DNA from: Lingula anatina
Taxonomy: Eukaryota > Brachiopoda > Lingulata > Lingulida > Lingulidae
Direction: 5' to 3'
Assembly: GCF_001039355.2 (NCBI RefSeq)
Contig: NW_019773626.1
Span: 523,246 to 587,245 of the forward strand
Length of the DNA: 64,000 nucleotides
Shown here: positions 24,073-36,543 of the stretch, piece by piece
Numbering within the stretch: position 1 is the stretch's first letter
Layout of the letters: every line of letters starts with the position of its first letter
Program-made: the position numbers and the translations under genes
Notes under the pieces: generated by a model
What the model was told of the DNA's origin: nothing
The model's input: only the letters and a program-made list of their open reading frames with translations
Database searches by the model: none

Positions 24073-25198
24073 AACCGGAAACTTAAGATAACTTTTCAAA
24101 TTTGTCAAACAGAGCTGCAGAAAGTTTGGTTTTCTTGTATCTTAAGTTCTGATTTTTTAGGTGCATGGTCAAGGAAGAGAGAAAAGTTTGGAAAGAACAG
24201 TGCAAAGACATTTTGTAATGATGCGATTTAGCCTTCAGGTATATGGTGCTTGAGATAAAATTTTAGTAGATTTAGATTATTTTTTCTATTATTTGAAACC
24301 ACAAATTACTTTTAATCTCCAGTTTTATTTCTTCACACTATAAGAATCAAATTATCCCAAAGTTTACTGCTTGTGCAGTTTCTATTTTTTTAAAGTTTGT
24401 ATTTTTGAGAACATTTTTAGGTACAGCTGATTCAGTTTGAGAGGTGCTTGGTTGGTGACACAAGTTTATAAGATATTTAAAAGTGGGTGACATACAAAGT
24501 GCCAAATTGTTGTTCTAACATATTTCTGCCTCAAATTATGTGATGATGATATTAGACGAGATTCAGTCATTTTATTCGTAGCAATAGAAAATTTAAAATG
24601 TATTACCAGTTACCCCTTTAGAAATGTTCTAAAATACATAATGGCAAATAGATGAAGAAAAAGTTTTTTTTAATCAAAACTACTTTTGCCCTTTTGAATT
24701 TGTCTGTCCAAAAATTATTATAATTAAAGAACTGATTAAATAGACTGAAGGTTTAATTTACTTTAATATTTTTGGACAATAGTATTTTTGCCATTTATGA
24801 AATATTCAGTTATAGAGCATTTGGTAATGTTTTGAAGATATTAAAAATAATTTCTCTAATTTGACTTGGTTAATGTAAATTTAGGACATTTTATTAACAA
24901 GAGATTTGTACCAAAACATGAATAGTAACATTGTACAAGAACTTCAAAATTGATTAAAATATTTTGAACAACTTGTCTCCTTTTTTGGCTTCATGATCAT
25001 GATATTTATTGCATTTCACTTTCATCAAGAACTTAATTTCCTGGAAATTTTAACCATTTACCACCACTGTATACAGTAATTAATCTTTTCAATGGGGATA
25101 AAATGTAAGTTTTACAGATACTGTATTTTTTTTAAGTCATAATTTCTTAAATTTTGAACATCCTACTGAGTGGTAAAAACTCTTAGACCAATAGTGCA
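24073..25198 (+). other. HLTF copy B 3' UTR and flank
   Basis: AT-rich and noncoding, collinear with 9673-10823. From about 25,100 to 26,054 the match to 10,735-11,712 becomes nearly exact, which suggests recent duplication or gene conversion of that stretch. Confidence 0.6.
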
Positions 25199-25291
25199 GG
25201 AAGTCAGCTCTACATAGCCTGCTGTCCAGGAAGTCAGCTCTACATAGCCTGCTGTCCAGGAAGTCAGCTCTACATAGCCTGCTGTCCAGGA
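25199..25291. repeat. 30-bp minisatellite (3 units)
   Basis: Same unit as at 10824-10947, one unit shorter. Confidence 0.85.
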
Positions 25292-25695
25292 GAAGGGGGA
25301 GATTCAAGTCTGCACCAGCACCAAAAAAAACACCTCCTAATGTCAGGAGCAGACCCAAGAGGTGATTTCAATTATTTATTTATTTGAATTTTATTTGTAT
25401 TTTAATTGCATATGTTTGTTTCTTTATTTGAATTTGTACATTGCATGTGTTATTCACTGTGTTCAGATGTATATGAAATAAGTTGTATTCAAAGCAGTCT
25501 TCACAGATTGACATTTTGATTAGTATTTATGTCATTCAAGCAATATGGCACCCAAGTGTCCCTTTGTAAAACACTGATAAGACTAAATATTATGTAATTC
25601 ATGTTTAAAGAAACATCAAGAAGCCTGCCAGATATGATGAAGAAGAGATATTTGTGCCAGCTAATATAAGGAACTACAGTACTTCACCAGACTGA
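25278..25695 (+). pseudogene. Second copy of the unidentified two-exon fragment
   Basis: Segments 25278-25361 and 25621-25695 repeat 10935-11354. The second segment is unchanged through its TGA, but the first has an altered A run (net 2-nt loss) that brings TAA into frame. If the fragment is real, this copy is broken. Confidence 0.3.
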
Positions 25696-27375
25696 CTAAG
25701 GGGTTGAAGAGAGGGACAAACACTGTCAAACCAAGAAACTTATGGAACATATTTCATGTTAAGTTTTCTACTTGTCAGGAAAAGAACAGTTTTGAAATAG
25801 TTAATGATTTGAAGAGTAGTTCAGGGATAAGATTTTGCCATTTATCAGCAGATTTGTGACTTATTCTTGGAGCCTAAAATATCATTGGTCGAGGTTTCCC
25901 CCAGACCTTGCACCAAATGTTCAACTTTTTCACTGAATCCCAGTCTCATCCTTGATATTAAAGGCATTTAATACAATAAAATAGTTGTTAACATTGTTTT
26001 ATGAGATTAAATTATATAGCAATATGTGCACATATATTTGAATTCTTTTGTAGCCAAATGTGGGAGAAAGTCAACCAATGTCTTGGAAGGTATTACAGAG
26101 TTCCAAGTCCCAGAGGAATAAACTGTAAATATCTTGTCCAAGGAACCACCACAGCATGGTACTGTTCCAGCTCAGGCGGACTCATCATCTGAGAAAAATA
26201 AACAAGTTCATAAACCAGATGTAATATCTCAGACTCTAGTGCCTGTTGGACACCAGGGCACAGGTCCTATATTAACAGTGAGGCTGGAGAATATGAGGGT
26301 GAGATCCCAGGTCCTTGTGGTCACACACTCCACTACTGTCACTAACGGTCAAGGTACCATTGTCCAGAACCAGCCTGGTGTGTCCACCCTCCAGCTGACC
26401 AACACCACCTTCAAGAGAACCGTCCTGCCGAGCTGGCGTCCAGAGAAAATTGCTTCTGGTCAACCACAGCCACTGCCTCAGTTGTCCAGTGGACAAACCG
26501 CCAATGTTACTGACCAGTCCAAGTGGTCAAAGACAGAGCCAGCCATACCAGAATCTCCTGTGCCCCCATGTGTTGGAATGGAGACTGAAGTTGCCACAGC
26601 CCCACACCCCCTGAAGGAGGAAAAACCATGTAACTCTCCCTTAGTGAAGCAGGAATTCAGCTTGAAGAAGTCTCGGAAGAGGAAGAGTGCCCCTTTTATA
26701 CCCGGTGCCAAAGGTACGGTACAGGGATGTGATTTTTTAAACTATCAGCAGGTTATTGACTTTTTCGGGTGGTTTGGGTACTTACAACAGTAATGAGACT
26801 TTTCTGGCAGATTTTGGACTTTTTTGGAGCCAAAGCTGCTCATCACTGATTGTAGAGTATAGAATAGAATGAACCAAGTTGTAAGCACCACTCTTTTAAA
26901 GCCAAATTGAATGTAAGTGCATTTCCACCTTGTTGAGTGCTTGATGTACACTTTTGTATCCTATATATAATGCTTTACCTACATGATATGTGCATTATTT
27001 CAGTCCATCCTTTGCCAAATTTACCACCCCTGCCAAGTCTTGAGTTGCCAGATCTTGATGCTAACGTCTCCAGTGGTAAGAAGAGGAAAGGCACAGTGTC
27101 TGCTCCCATAGGTAATTGATGGTCGATGAAAAACCCACCCACCCCCTTTAAAAAGAATAAAAATTAAATATTGGGCAGAGAAAGTGGCCTTCTTGTTCTG
27201 TTTTGATATGATAAATGTCCTGGCTTGATTGTCGTCTGTTTAATTGGGTGTTGAATTTTGACACGGTGAATAGTTTTGAGACTAATGTTCAAATGTTACT
27301 TTCAGTGATAGATGAAGATTCTCTACCAGATGTGGACGTGAAAGAGAACATTCAAAATAAAAGTCCAGGTAAGTG

Positions 27376-27570
27376 ACAATATGGGACCATTCCCAGACCC
27401 TGTCGTACTAACTATGGATCGATCTATCTCTGAGGGGTTCCTTGCTAAATTGCTTTCAGCTTAAGCAGCTTAGATGTCTGTCACACCTACTGAAGCTGTT
27501 AGGGGGTAATTAACTTTTGTTTAGCTGTTTCAGTAGGTGTGCCAGACATCTAAGCCGTTTAAGCAGTCGA
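27376..27570. mobile_element. MITE-like fragment, copy C
   Basis: Counterpart of 13120-13285, with gggaccattcccagaccc and gatcgatctatc. Just downstream (27,620-27,710) copy C has a short tandem duplication of the taagtttttagc segment that copy B lacks. Confidence 0.45.
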
Positions 27571-28474
27571 TGCTATAATATATTTGTTTTATCTGCATTG
27601 TACGCCTTTAAATTTTTTTAGCCTTATGTAAGGAATGCTTAAAATCTGTTACAGATAAGTTTTTAGCCTAATGTAAGGAATGCTTCAAATCTGTTACAGA
27701 TAAGTTTTTAGCTTATTGTAAATGATATTTACTATTACAGGTGCCAACAACCTAAGTAGTGATGGTCGCACTAATTGTGTTGGCCCAAGAACAACTCTAA
27801 TTGTCTGTCCTCTGTCTGTGCTCAGCAACTGGATTGTAAGTGCTTTCTTAAACATTATTTAAGAAATTCAGTGGTCCCAATCTCCATCATTTAAACGACT
27901 CGAATTTTATTAATGAAAAAATAATTTATAGGTTGTAATTTTCTCATCAGTGAAAGATTTGGATATGGTTTAAGTTGAGGTAACAGGAATGTGTCAAGAT
28001 TACCTTTTTTATGTACAGACACAGTTGTGTCTGCACATATAGCTGTCACCTGCATCTGTTGTTGCTGTGTACTTTCACCGAGCGATGCCGGTGTCAAAAA
28101 CAACAGAACTGCTGTCTCATTTTCAAAATCAAAAAGGTTGCTTTATTCAATTTCAATCATATTTATTACATGATGGTAGTTAAAATAACTTTCCACTGAG
28201 AAACTCAAGATAACTTTCACACACACCTAATGAATGCCAACACATCACTTTTGACTTCATTCAAGTACGTGTGAATAAAATACTTCCACAGTCACTCAGC
28301 TTTGAACTGAAATAAACCTTATCATAATTAATCTCCTGCTGAAATAAGTTTTGAGCCTCAAACCTTTCACAAATAAAATTTAATAATCTATTACCAAATA
28401 AATTCTATATCACAAAAGTTAAAACCATTTTATTTAAATCATGCTTAATTAAATTTACCCAAAGATGAGTTATT

Positions 28475-28702
28475 ACCTCCAGCAAGGAGGTACATGTAAT
28501 GTTTTCACCTGTTTGTCTGTTTGTTTGTCATCAACATAATTCAAAAAGTTATGGACTGATTTTAATAAAATTTTCAGGAACTGTTAGAAGTGGGCCAAGA
28601 AACAGATTATTAGTTTTTGGTGGTGATCAGGATCAATAATATATCAATAATCAATAATAATCGAAAAACTCCTGCCTTGACGGATGTTTGTGATTTTCTA
28701 GT
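28475..28702. mobile_element. Short insertion with acctcc...aaggaggt end
   Basis: About 230 bp present only in copy C; copies B (14,510) and D (44,450) run through as gagttatttgatcat or similar. It begins acctccagcaaggaggtaca, contains a gtttgtctgtttgtttgtc tract and the phrase caaaaagttatggactgat, and ends near ttgtgattttctagt. From memory this resembles a short repeat widespread in aquatic animal genomes. The target duplication is not clear. Confidence 0.65.
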
Positions 28703-30093
28703 TTGATCATTTCATATTCTGTTTATATGAAAGTACTCATTACAGGTATATGTAAAGAAAAATAATTGATTAATGAAATATAAAGTCAAATTACATAATA
28801 TTCCTTCCTTCCAGTAAATATAACTAGAATTTAACATGATATATTTGTGAATTAACTGGCTAGTAATTTACAATTAATACTCTTTCTGTCCTTTAAATAC
28901 ATCTATCTGAAAATATTAATAATGGTTAATCAAATGTGATTACATCCATCTTGTAATCATTACCTTATTTTAAAGTACAAATTTATGAATCCATTTAATA
29001 TGTTTAAGCATACATATATAAATTGCCATTCAGTCAAAAATTAGGCACAAATAATCATTTATATGTTGTATGAAGCAACAAAATATATTTTACTAAAACA
29101 GATGTTTATAATTTGTTTACCTATATATCCCTATCATACAATAAAACTATCAGTTAGACTCTTCTCATTTTATTAGTAAAACTTAAGCATTTTAAGTTGA
29201 TAATGTTAAATTAAACCCTTTAATATATATTATGTTATTGACCAAGGATAGTTACTATAATAATACTTACTTCCCATTTCATTAACATTTTTTATGATTC
29301 CTGTTGCAAACAAACAAAAAATAATAGAATTTATATGTATAGACATACAGATCAAGATGCATGCAAAGATATATAGATAAATTATAAGAACGTGCTAGTT
29401 ATTACATTAATTAGTTCATTAAGTTCTTAACAATAAATTTATAATTAACTACATTTGTAAACATTGTTTAGTAGTGTAACAAACGTATAAAAGTTCTTAA
29501 AAAATACTTAATCTATATAATTCTTTAACATGACATTTAAACAAACAATATGGCATAGACAAATAACTAATTAAAATTTACTATATATATATATATATAT
29601 ATATAATAAACTTTCTTTCAACTTTCTTGCCCCGACCGGTTTCTTTCTTTCTTCAGGGGGTTTTGTTTATTTGTTACTAGGTGATGTCATAAAGGCTTAA
29701 ATGTGACGTCTTTAACAATGAGTGTTTAATTGTTACTTTTACCAATGCTTTTATCTATTCAACCCAAACAGAAAGGGAAATAAAAGAAAATCTATTCATT
29801 AATAAGTACCAGGGAAACAACCCATGCTTATTCTTTAATTGGTATTATCCGTTGGGCATAATTAAATTATGATGTTGATTTTACAGTTAAGTGTAACATA
29901 TTATTGCACCAGAATGGACCATATCCTATTCTGTCCATTATTCTTTTCTGCTTTTTGTCAGTACATTTGACAGCTTTGCTGTCTTGTTTGCTTTGTATCT
30001 TTACATTTGGATGCTTTGTCATCTTGTATACTACATCATTGAGATATGTCAGAAAAGTACATATTGTTCAGTCTCTTATCATTGTAAAGGATG

Positions 30094-32046
30094 TCATTTT
30101 TCTAAGTATTGGAATACTTTCACTTTCCCATTCCCTTGAGTCACAACCACATCTCCATCCTGGTTGATGGTACATCCCAGTGGATTAGCTAGTCCATCAG
30201 CTTGGGTTGCTATGTACTTGATGAACTTCCCATCTGGGGATACAAGGTGTATGCAGTGGTTATTACAGTCTGTAACCAGTATGTTGTCATATGCATCAAC
30301 ACAAACACCAAAGGGACGACCTAACTTGTTATCAGGTCCTGTGTACTGATACAGTGGGTCACCAGATGGGGTTAGGATGTGAAGTTTCTTTTGTGATATA
30401 TCACTAACAACAAGGCACCCATTGCTCATATATGCTACTTTATATGGTTCATTGAACAACTGTTTCCCATCTTTGTCCTTTATCACATCAGTTAAAGTTA
30501 TTTTCCCTTTTATATCAATACTGAACACACTCACAGACTTTTCACCACCCTGTGCCACAGCAATCTTAGTGCAGCTATTATTGAGAGCCACACCACATGG
30601 GTTGTTGACATCTACAGTTTGCTGTACTTCCCACTGTGGTGACAGGATGAACAGTTTGTTATTGATCATACCAGATAGAATCATCCTTCCGTCAGGAAAG
30701 TGACAGATTCCTACTGTACATTTCAACTGTGTGTCTGAGACACGTGTGATCTCTTGCCTTGATGTACCATCTGAACTAAAAACCTTCACCTTGTTCCTCT
30801 GGCCATGGGTAGTAACATACTCCCTGTATGGACTCACTGAAATGTCCACTGTCAACCCACAGCCAGTGTCAAACTCCAGCATACATTCAGCCTGTGGTTT
30901 GAACTTGGGCAAAGCTGACTGTCTAGATATCTGCACATCCCCCAGGCCAGCCCCACTGGATATCTCTTGGTCCACTTCTGTGTTGGTGGTGAGTGTGAGT
31001 TTAAGTTCCTCTGGAATATCATCCACAGCTGAAGTGGACTGTAGCTCATCTAGTCTCTGTCCAAGTTGGTGTTGTAACATGAGGACATCTATGGGGGCAC
31101 CATGTTGAAGGATGTTCTTTACTACATCTGTTGTGGTTTTGATAGAGGAGCAAGTGGCACTGTAGTTTTTGCGGGAAATTTGTAAATTATTTCTGTGAGT
31201 GCTGGTGGTTTGGTGAAGCTCCTGTAGTAAGGTTTTCTCTCGTTGATCTACCAGTTGACGTAGATGAGCTGCACGAGTTTTGATCTTCTGCTGAACTAAG
31301 GTTTCATTTTCTTGGAGGGTTGTCAATATTTCATCAATTATATCTATTGATTTCTCACCCTTTTCAAATTTTTTCTCCATGCCACAGAATTTGACTTGAA
31401 GTTGTGGTTTTACCATCTCTGCAGCTTTTTCAAGTGAGATAAGTTTGTGGCCATCATGGTGTAGATCTTTGCAGTCACGACAAATGGGGACATTGCAATG
31501 TGAACAAAAGTATCGTATCATCTCACCTTTGTGCTCTGGGCAGATAATCTTTTGCTGTTCTTGGATTACTTTTTGATACTCACTACTGTGAAGTTGTTGA
31601 AAAGTGAGTACCCTGTGATCTTTAGTGAGTCTGCTACCACAGTGGAATGGAGAACATCTGTCACATAGGTAGTCATGACAGGTGATGCATTTTGAAGTTG
31701 CCACTGTTTCAGTTTGGGACAACAAAACACAAGAGCTGCACTTTTTCTTATGTGTTGACTGAAGTACAGTGTCCTGCAAGCTTTCAATGTAGAAATTGTG
31801 AGTGAAGCCCTCAAGTCCATCTTTAGGAACTTCAGTCTCTTTCTGACACACAGGACATCTGAATTTACTTCCTGGTGTTAAGTCAGGAGTATAGTCTTTC
31901 AGACAACACTTACAAAATGTATGCCTACATGGTAAATCTGTCGGATCTTTGTACTCCTCAAGGCATAATGGACAGCTGACAAAATTTTCAGTTATTTTGG
32001 CTCGTAGGCTTTCTTCTTCATCTCTGTCATCGCGAGCTGTAGCCAT
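30094..32046 (-). CDS. TRIM-NHL E3 ubiquitin ligase, copy 2 (intronless, nested antisense)
   Basis: 650 residues from ATG (MATARDDRDEEES) to stop without interruption. It has the same domain order as the copy at 15988-17940: C3HC4 RING, B-box 1 with CDRCSPFHCGSRLTKDH, B-box 2 with CSHC in place of CSDC, coiled coil, six-bladed NHL propeller. All zinc ligands are kept. The coiled coil start differs visibly (QVKFCGMEKKFEKGEK), and the propeller differs in short loops such as LGRPFG, TDCNNH, ADGLANPLG and TQGNG. It lies antisense in the 27836-33153 intron of HLTF copy C, in the position of the copy 1 gene. An intact frame inside a damaged host copy argues for selection on the TRIM gene itself. 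Confidence 0.93.
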   Translation of the reverse strand: MATARDDRDEEESLRAKITENFVSCPLCLEEYKDPTDLPCRHTFCKCCLKDYTPDLTPGSKFRCPVCQKETEVPKDGLEGFTHNFYIESLQDTVLQSTHKKKCSSCVLLSQTETVATSKCITCHDYLCDRCSPFHCGSRLTKDHRVLTFQQLHSSEYQKVIQEQQKIICPEHKGEMIRYFCSHCNVPICRDCKDLHHDGHKLISLEKAAEMVKPQLQVKFCGMEKKFEKGEKSIDIIDEILTTLQENETLVQQKIKTRAAHLRQLVDQREKTLLQELHQTTSTHRNNLQISRKNYSATCSSIKTTTDVVKNILQHGAPIDVLMLQHQLGQRLDELQSTSAVDDIPEELKLTLTTNTEVDQEISSGAGLGDVQISRQSALPKFKPQAECMLEFDTGCGLTVDISVSPYREYVTTHGQRNKVKVFSSDGTSRQEITRVSDTQLKCTVGICHFPDGRMILSGMINNKLFILSPQWEVQQTVDVNNPCGVALNNSCTKIAVAQGGEKSVSVFSIDIKGKITLTDVIKDKDGKQLFNEPYKVAYMSNGCLVVSDISQKKLHILTPSGDPLYQYTGPDNKLGRPFGVCVDAYDNILVTDCNNHCIHLVSPDGKFIKYIATQADGLANPLGCTINQDGDVVVTQGNGKVKVFQYLEK

Positions 32047-33153
32047 CTTGGGGGCTTGTACCGAACTGTTCTATGTAGAGCAGTTATCTCTTTTCAGCAG
32101 TAAACTGGTGGGAGAGAATGAACTATGAATGTGTGTTCAGTAGAGTTATAACAGTTATCTTATCAGTGACCCAGTTGCCATCTCGTGTGAGCCCACAGCA
32201 GTTTGTTTTTGCATTTCACTATGTATTATGAATTAAGAATGTGTTTAGTTTTATTTTCACCAGTGAAGATGTTAGGCTCTGGAGTAGGTAGTCAGTTCAG
32301 GTTGATGGATTCAGTGAGAGCTGTAACTACAGTGTAGATATCTTGCAGTGAAGACACAGGTATGGTAGGGCTTGCTCGTTATTTTGTGAAGTCACTACTT
32401 GAACTTTAAACCCAACTCACCCCATCTCTAGGTGCGCTGTCATGGTGTGCCTGAAATGGTCTGAATCCATAATTTCAGATCACAAATGATTTTAAGTGGC
32501 CTTAACTGTAATAGAAATGGTCTTAACAGGGACTTATTCTGCTTTTAAGATCAAAATTGATCTTACTCTGGAGGAGTAATACTATTATTGGACTGATTTC
32601 TAGTAAAGTGATCAAGTAATTATTACCCCCCCCCCCCCACACACACACACACATTATCCATATTCTGTATGTCCATATTACCAGTACTATAAATGAAAAT
32701 TTGTTGGTGATTTCGCTGTTGAGTTTTATGTAAAATTGCATCAAAATGGAACAGGGAAAAAACATTGTTCACTAGATATAGTGTAATTATAAAAACGTAA
32801 ATAATTCACAGAAATGGCAGTTATAGCTATTATTCTGATATCTGAGCTTGTCATCAGACCACGTGACCTAGATGGTCATAATCTGTAATAATCTCTTAAT
32901 CTTAAGTACTTCAATCTTAAGAGATTATTACAAAAAAAAAACCTTTTAGTAAAAAATCAGGGACTGACTTTAAATGTAGAAATGGATTCAGTAACAATTG
33001 GCATGGGAAAATTGTTGTTTAGTCCAGGAAAATTTATTTTTTGGCCAAAACGAACAGATATTATCCTTTTGAGTTCTTACACTCATTTTGTGTGTTTACT
33101 TTCTTCAGCAGACAGATATTTCTCACCAAACATTTGTCTATTTTATACTTTAG
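32047..33153 (-). other. TRIM copy 2 upstream region / HLTF copy C intron
   Basis: Noncoding and collinear with 17941-19076, including a C tract plus CA run at 32,626-32,653. Compared with copy 1 it has a deletion around 32,445 (ctgtcatggtgtgcctg), where copy 1 reads ctgtcatggatgttcattag. Confidence 0.5.
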
Positions 33154-33297
33154 GACCAACTAGAAGACCACGTAGATGAAAGAGTCCATCTTGCCATCAA
33201 TGTATTCTATGGACCTTCTAGATGTAAGAGTGCTCAAGTTCTACAACAACAAGATATTGTGTTGACTACATATCAGACTGTTACTACAGATAGTAAG

Positions 33298-33393
33298 GTA
33301 TGGATTTAAACTAAAATAAATAAATAATATAATAATATACAACAACAGGATATTGTGTTGACTACATATCAGACTGTTACTACAGATAGTAAG
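33298..33393 (+). repeat. 96-bp exon-junction unit, copy C (one extra unit)
   Basis: After the exon end at 33297 one further unit ends at 33393. The unit length and the AG-creating change are the same as in the copy B array, so the seed duplication predates the separation of the copies and only its copy number differs. Confidence 0.85.
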
Positions 33394-33852
33394 GTATGGA
33401 TTTAAACTAAAGTAAATAAATAAATAAAACACTGATAGAAAGGTATGAAATAGTGCTCAGAAAAAAAAAATAATAATAAAATGACACTTTTCCAATTTTG
33501 TGATGGTGGCAATTCAGGTTTGATCCTAAGATAATAGAAATTACAGTTTTGATCTGATAAATATTACATTTTTGGTGCATTTAATTTATAGTTATAAAAT
33601 ATTTTATTTTGTCCTAATGTTAAAAAAAGAAGACTTTACATTATAAGACTATCTTGACACAAGCTTGTAACAGACTTTACAGAAGAAAGAAAGGATTAAA
33701 AAATATGTTTACACCACATTATATACACAAAATCTGCAATTTGAAAGCAATTGAAGGATTTCAAAATTATTTTTTAAATTTATAGATCATTTGTTAGTTA
33801 TTTTCCTGTACTTATGTCTATAATTGGGTATTAACTATTTGTATATTTCTAG

Positions 33853-34147
33853 GGGAAGAATATTCTGGGTAAAGTGAAGTGGTTGAGGGTGGTATTAGAT
33901 GAAGGTCACACTATCAGGAATCCTAACACACAGATGTCTGTTCATTTGACAGCTTTACTGCCTTGTTCTGTACTTATGTCTATTATTGGGTATTAACTAT
34001 TTGTATATTTCTAGGGGAAGAATATTCTGGGTAAAGTGAAGTGGTTGAGGGTGGTGTTAGATGAAGGTCACACCATCAGGAATCCTAACACACAGATGAC
34101 CAAGGCTATCCTTGGACTACAGACACAGAGGAAGTGGGTCTTGACAG
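33853..34147 (+). repeat. Tandem partial/full duplication of the DEGH exon (first pair)
   Basis: A truncated exon copy (33853-33936, acceptor tatatttctag) stops after cacacagatg. It is followed by about 30 bp of unrelated filler, then the repeated intron end and a complete exon (34015-34147). The period is about 162 bp. The filler (tctgttcatttgacagcttt...) resembles sequence found 3' of the TRIM genes (about 29,955 and 45,876). Confidence 0.8.
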
Positions 34148-35631
34148 GTGATGTCTGGGAGCAGTTCCTTGTTTATGAGTACCACCAGCGTGTACGCTGG
34201 TGGTACTCATGGTTTTAGTCCTGACCCGTATCGTGGCTCCGTGAGCTCCGGCGGCTCCGAAAGGTGGCGTGGGATACAAGTCACCGTTACCGCTTCTCCT
34301 CCTAGACCGCATAGACCTGTGTCCCCATCTCTTGAATTTAAGTCACATATAATCTCAACCTGAACCCCCTGTTTTTTTTGTCTCAGTCGCTGCATTCGCT
34401 TGGGCGTGACACTCGATGAAATGCACCCTTGTCAAATTTTTTGTAAATTCAATGCTATATATCTCCTAAACGGAAGGAATTATTGGAAAAATTAGTATAG
34501 AAGTCTGACCGAAAGTCATATATGAGGATTTCAAATATGCCTTTTTATTTGACCTTTGACCATTTTTCAAGGTCAAACAGGCGAAAATTTTCTAAAAATG
34601 GGATTTTTTTGCAAAAGAAAAAAACTTTTATTTGTGCCAAATTTCAGAAACTACACAGAGTTTAGCACTCATATTATAGTAAGTGGATGCAATTAGGGAC
34701 TCCTTTCATGTTTGGGGTCAATCGGTGCATTTTCATGGGAGAAACGGCCATAAGATGCCGAAACTGAAATCTTTCCCTAATTCTGGAACCGTAAATGCTA
34801 GAGACCTCTTGTTTTTTGCATTATGTAGAGCTTGTCAAGTGCATTACTGGAGGTGGTGTCCATTTTTTTGTTTGCGATACGGTCAAGGAGTTGCGCTATA
34901 TAAAGAAGCACAACTGAGCAATATTTAGTGGTGAAAATAAAATGTGAAATACTCCATAAGAAGCCGAGAAACACCCATAGTTACTATTGAACTTGAATAT
35001 GAAGTCATATACTGGCAATCTAACTGTGACCTTGAAATTGACCTTCAACCTACTTTTCACCATGAACTGAACTTTGCAATTTTTCTATCTCTTATATCTC
35101 CAAAACTAGCAGAGATAAACCCATAGTTACTTTTGAACTTAAATAGGAAGTCATATGCTGGACATCTAACTGTCACATTTAAATTGACCTTTGACCTTCT
35201 TTTCACCATGTACTGAACTTTGCAAATTTTCTATCCCTTATATTTTCAAAACTGGCAGAGATAGACCTATTTTTTTCTTTCAGTATATGTGCAACACTGA
35301 TAATGCATTTTAAAGAAAACTGACAATCCTATTATCTTGAAAATCGGCTTGATCAGACGATTTTTATAAAAGTTGTGCTGTTTTTTTATATTTCTTGTCT
35401 TGTTTATTGCATTTGGAAGAGCTTGTCAAACACAACACTGGTAGTTATTCCTGTTTGTTTTTGGTTTTCCGTTCGAATGCGCTAACTCGAGCTGGTGGTA
35501 CAATATCCTGAGGCGCTATTGCCTCTCTGATACTCTCGTTTATTTTAATTTTTAGTTAGTTAGTTAATGTACTGTACAGATGACCAAGGCTATTCTTGAA
35601 CTACAGACACAGAGGAAGTAGGTCTTGACAG
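34148..35631. mobile_element. Unidentified insertion with gtaccaccagcg ends, plus a truncated DEGH exon
   Basis: Sequence foreign to copy A begins after ttccttgtttatga near 34,176. A perfect 14-bp-arm palindrome lies at 34177-34208 (gagtaccaccagcg/cgctggtggtactc), and ctggtggtac recurs at 35492-35501, suggesting inverted ends GTACCACCAG about 1.3 kb apart. The interior contains gaccttgaaattgacc-type repeats and no ORF. At 35577-35631 a 3' fragment of the DEGH exon follows, with TAG in place of TGG. A second hairpin of the same type (35725-35752) sits downstream. Confidence 0.5.
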
Positions 35632-36249
35632 GTCAGGGAATGGTTCCTTGAAACTTAATTTCAATCCTTATTGTACTCCAATGCTGAGGGAACCAGACTG
35701 TTAGTAGCATATCATGATTTAATTGTACCACCAGCGTAAGCACTGGTGGTACACATGGTTTTAGTTTTATTTTCACACTTTTTCAAGACTGGCACCAAAC
35801 ACTTACTGAAAGATACATACNCTAAATAAATAAATAAAACTCTGATAGAAAGGTAGGAAATAGTGCTCAGAAAAAAAATATAATAAAGCGACACTTTTCC
35901 AATTTTGTGATGGTGACAATTTAGGTTTGATCCTAAGATAATAGAAATTACAGTTTTGATCTGATAAATATTGCATTTTTCATGCATTTGAATTAATAGT
36001 AATAAAATATTTTATTTTGTCCTTAAACATTAAAAAAGGAGACTTTACATTATAAGACGCAAGCTTGTAACAGACTATACAGACTATACAGAAGAAGGAA
36101 AGGATTTAAAAAAATGTATACACCACATTAAATACACAATTTAAAAGTAATTGAAGGATTTAAAAATTATAGTGTTTAAATTTACAAATTGTTAGTTTCT
36201 TCTGTACTTTTGTCTATAATTGAGTATTAACTATTTGTATATTTCTAAG

Positions 36250-36543
36250 AGAAGAATATTCTGGGTAAAGTGAAGTGGTTGAGGGTGGTATTAGATGAAG
36301 GTCACACCATCAGGAATCCTAACACACAGATGTCTGTACATTTGACAGCTTTACTGCCTTGTTCTGTACTTATGTCTATAATTGGGTATTAACTATTTGT
36401 ATATTTCTAGAGGAAGAATATTCTGGGTAAAGTGAAGTGGTTGAGGGTGGTATTAGATGAAGGTCACACCATCAGGAATCCTAACGCACAGATGACCAAG
36501 GCAATTCTTGGGCTACAGACACAGAGGAAGTGGGTTTTAACAG
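36250..36543 (+). repeat. Tandem partial/full duplication of the DEGH exon (second pair)
   Basis: A truncated copy (36250-36332, acceptor changed to ctaag) and a full copy (36411-36543) with the same ~161-bp period and filler as the pair at 33853-34147. It follows the N at 35821 and may be a second haplotype or repeat copy joined in the assembly. The full copy is the one directly contiguous with the following HLTF exons. Confidence 0.75.

Noticed and set aside
34683-35126. Small ORFs in the copy C insertion
   Set aside because: Short, unconserved, and in sequence rich in gaccttgaa-type repeats.
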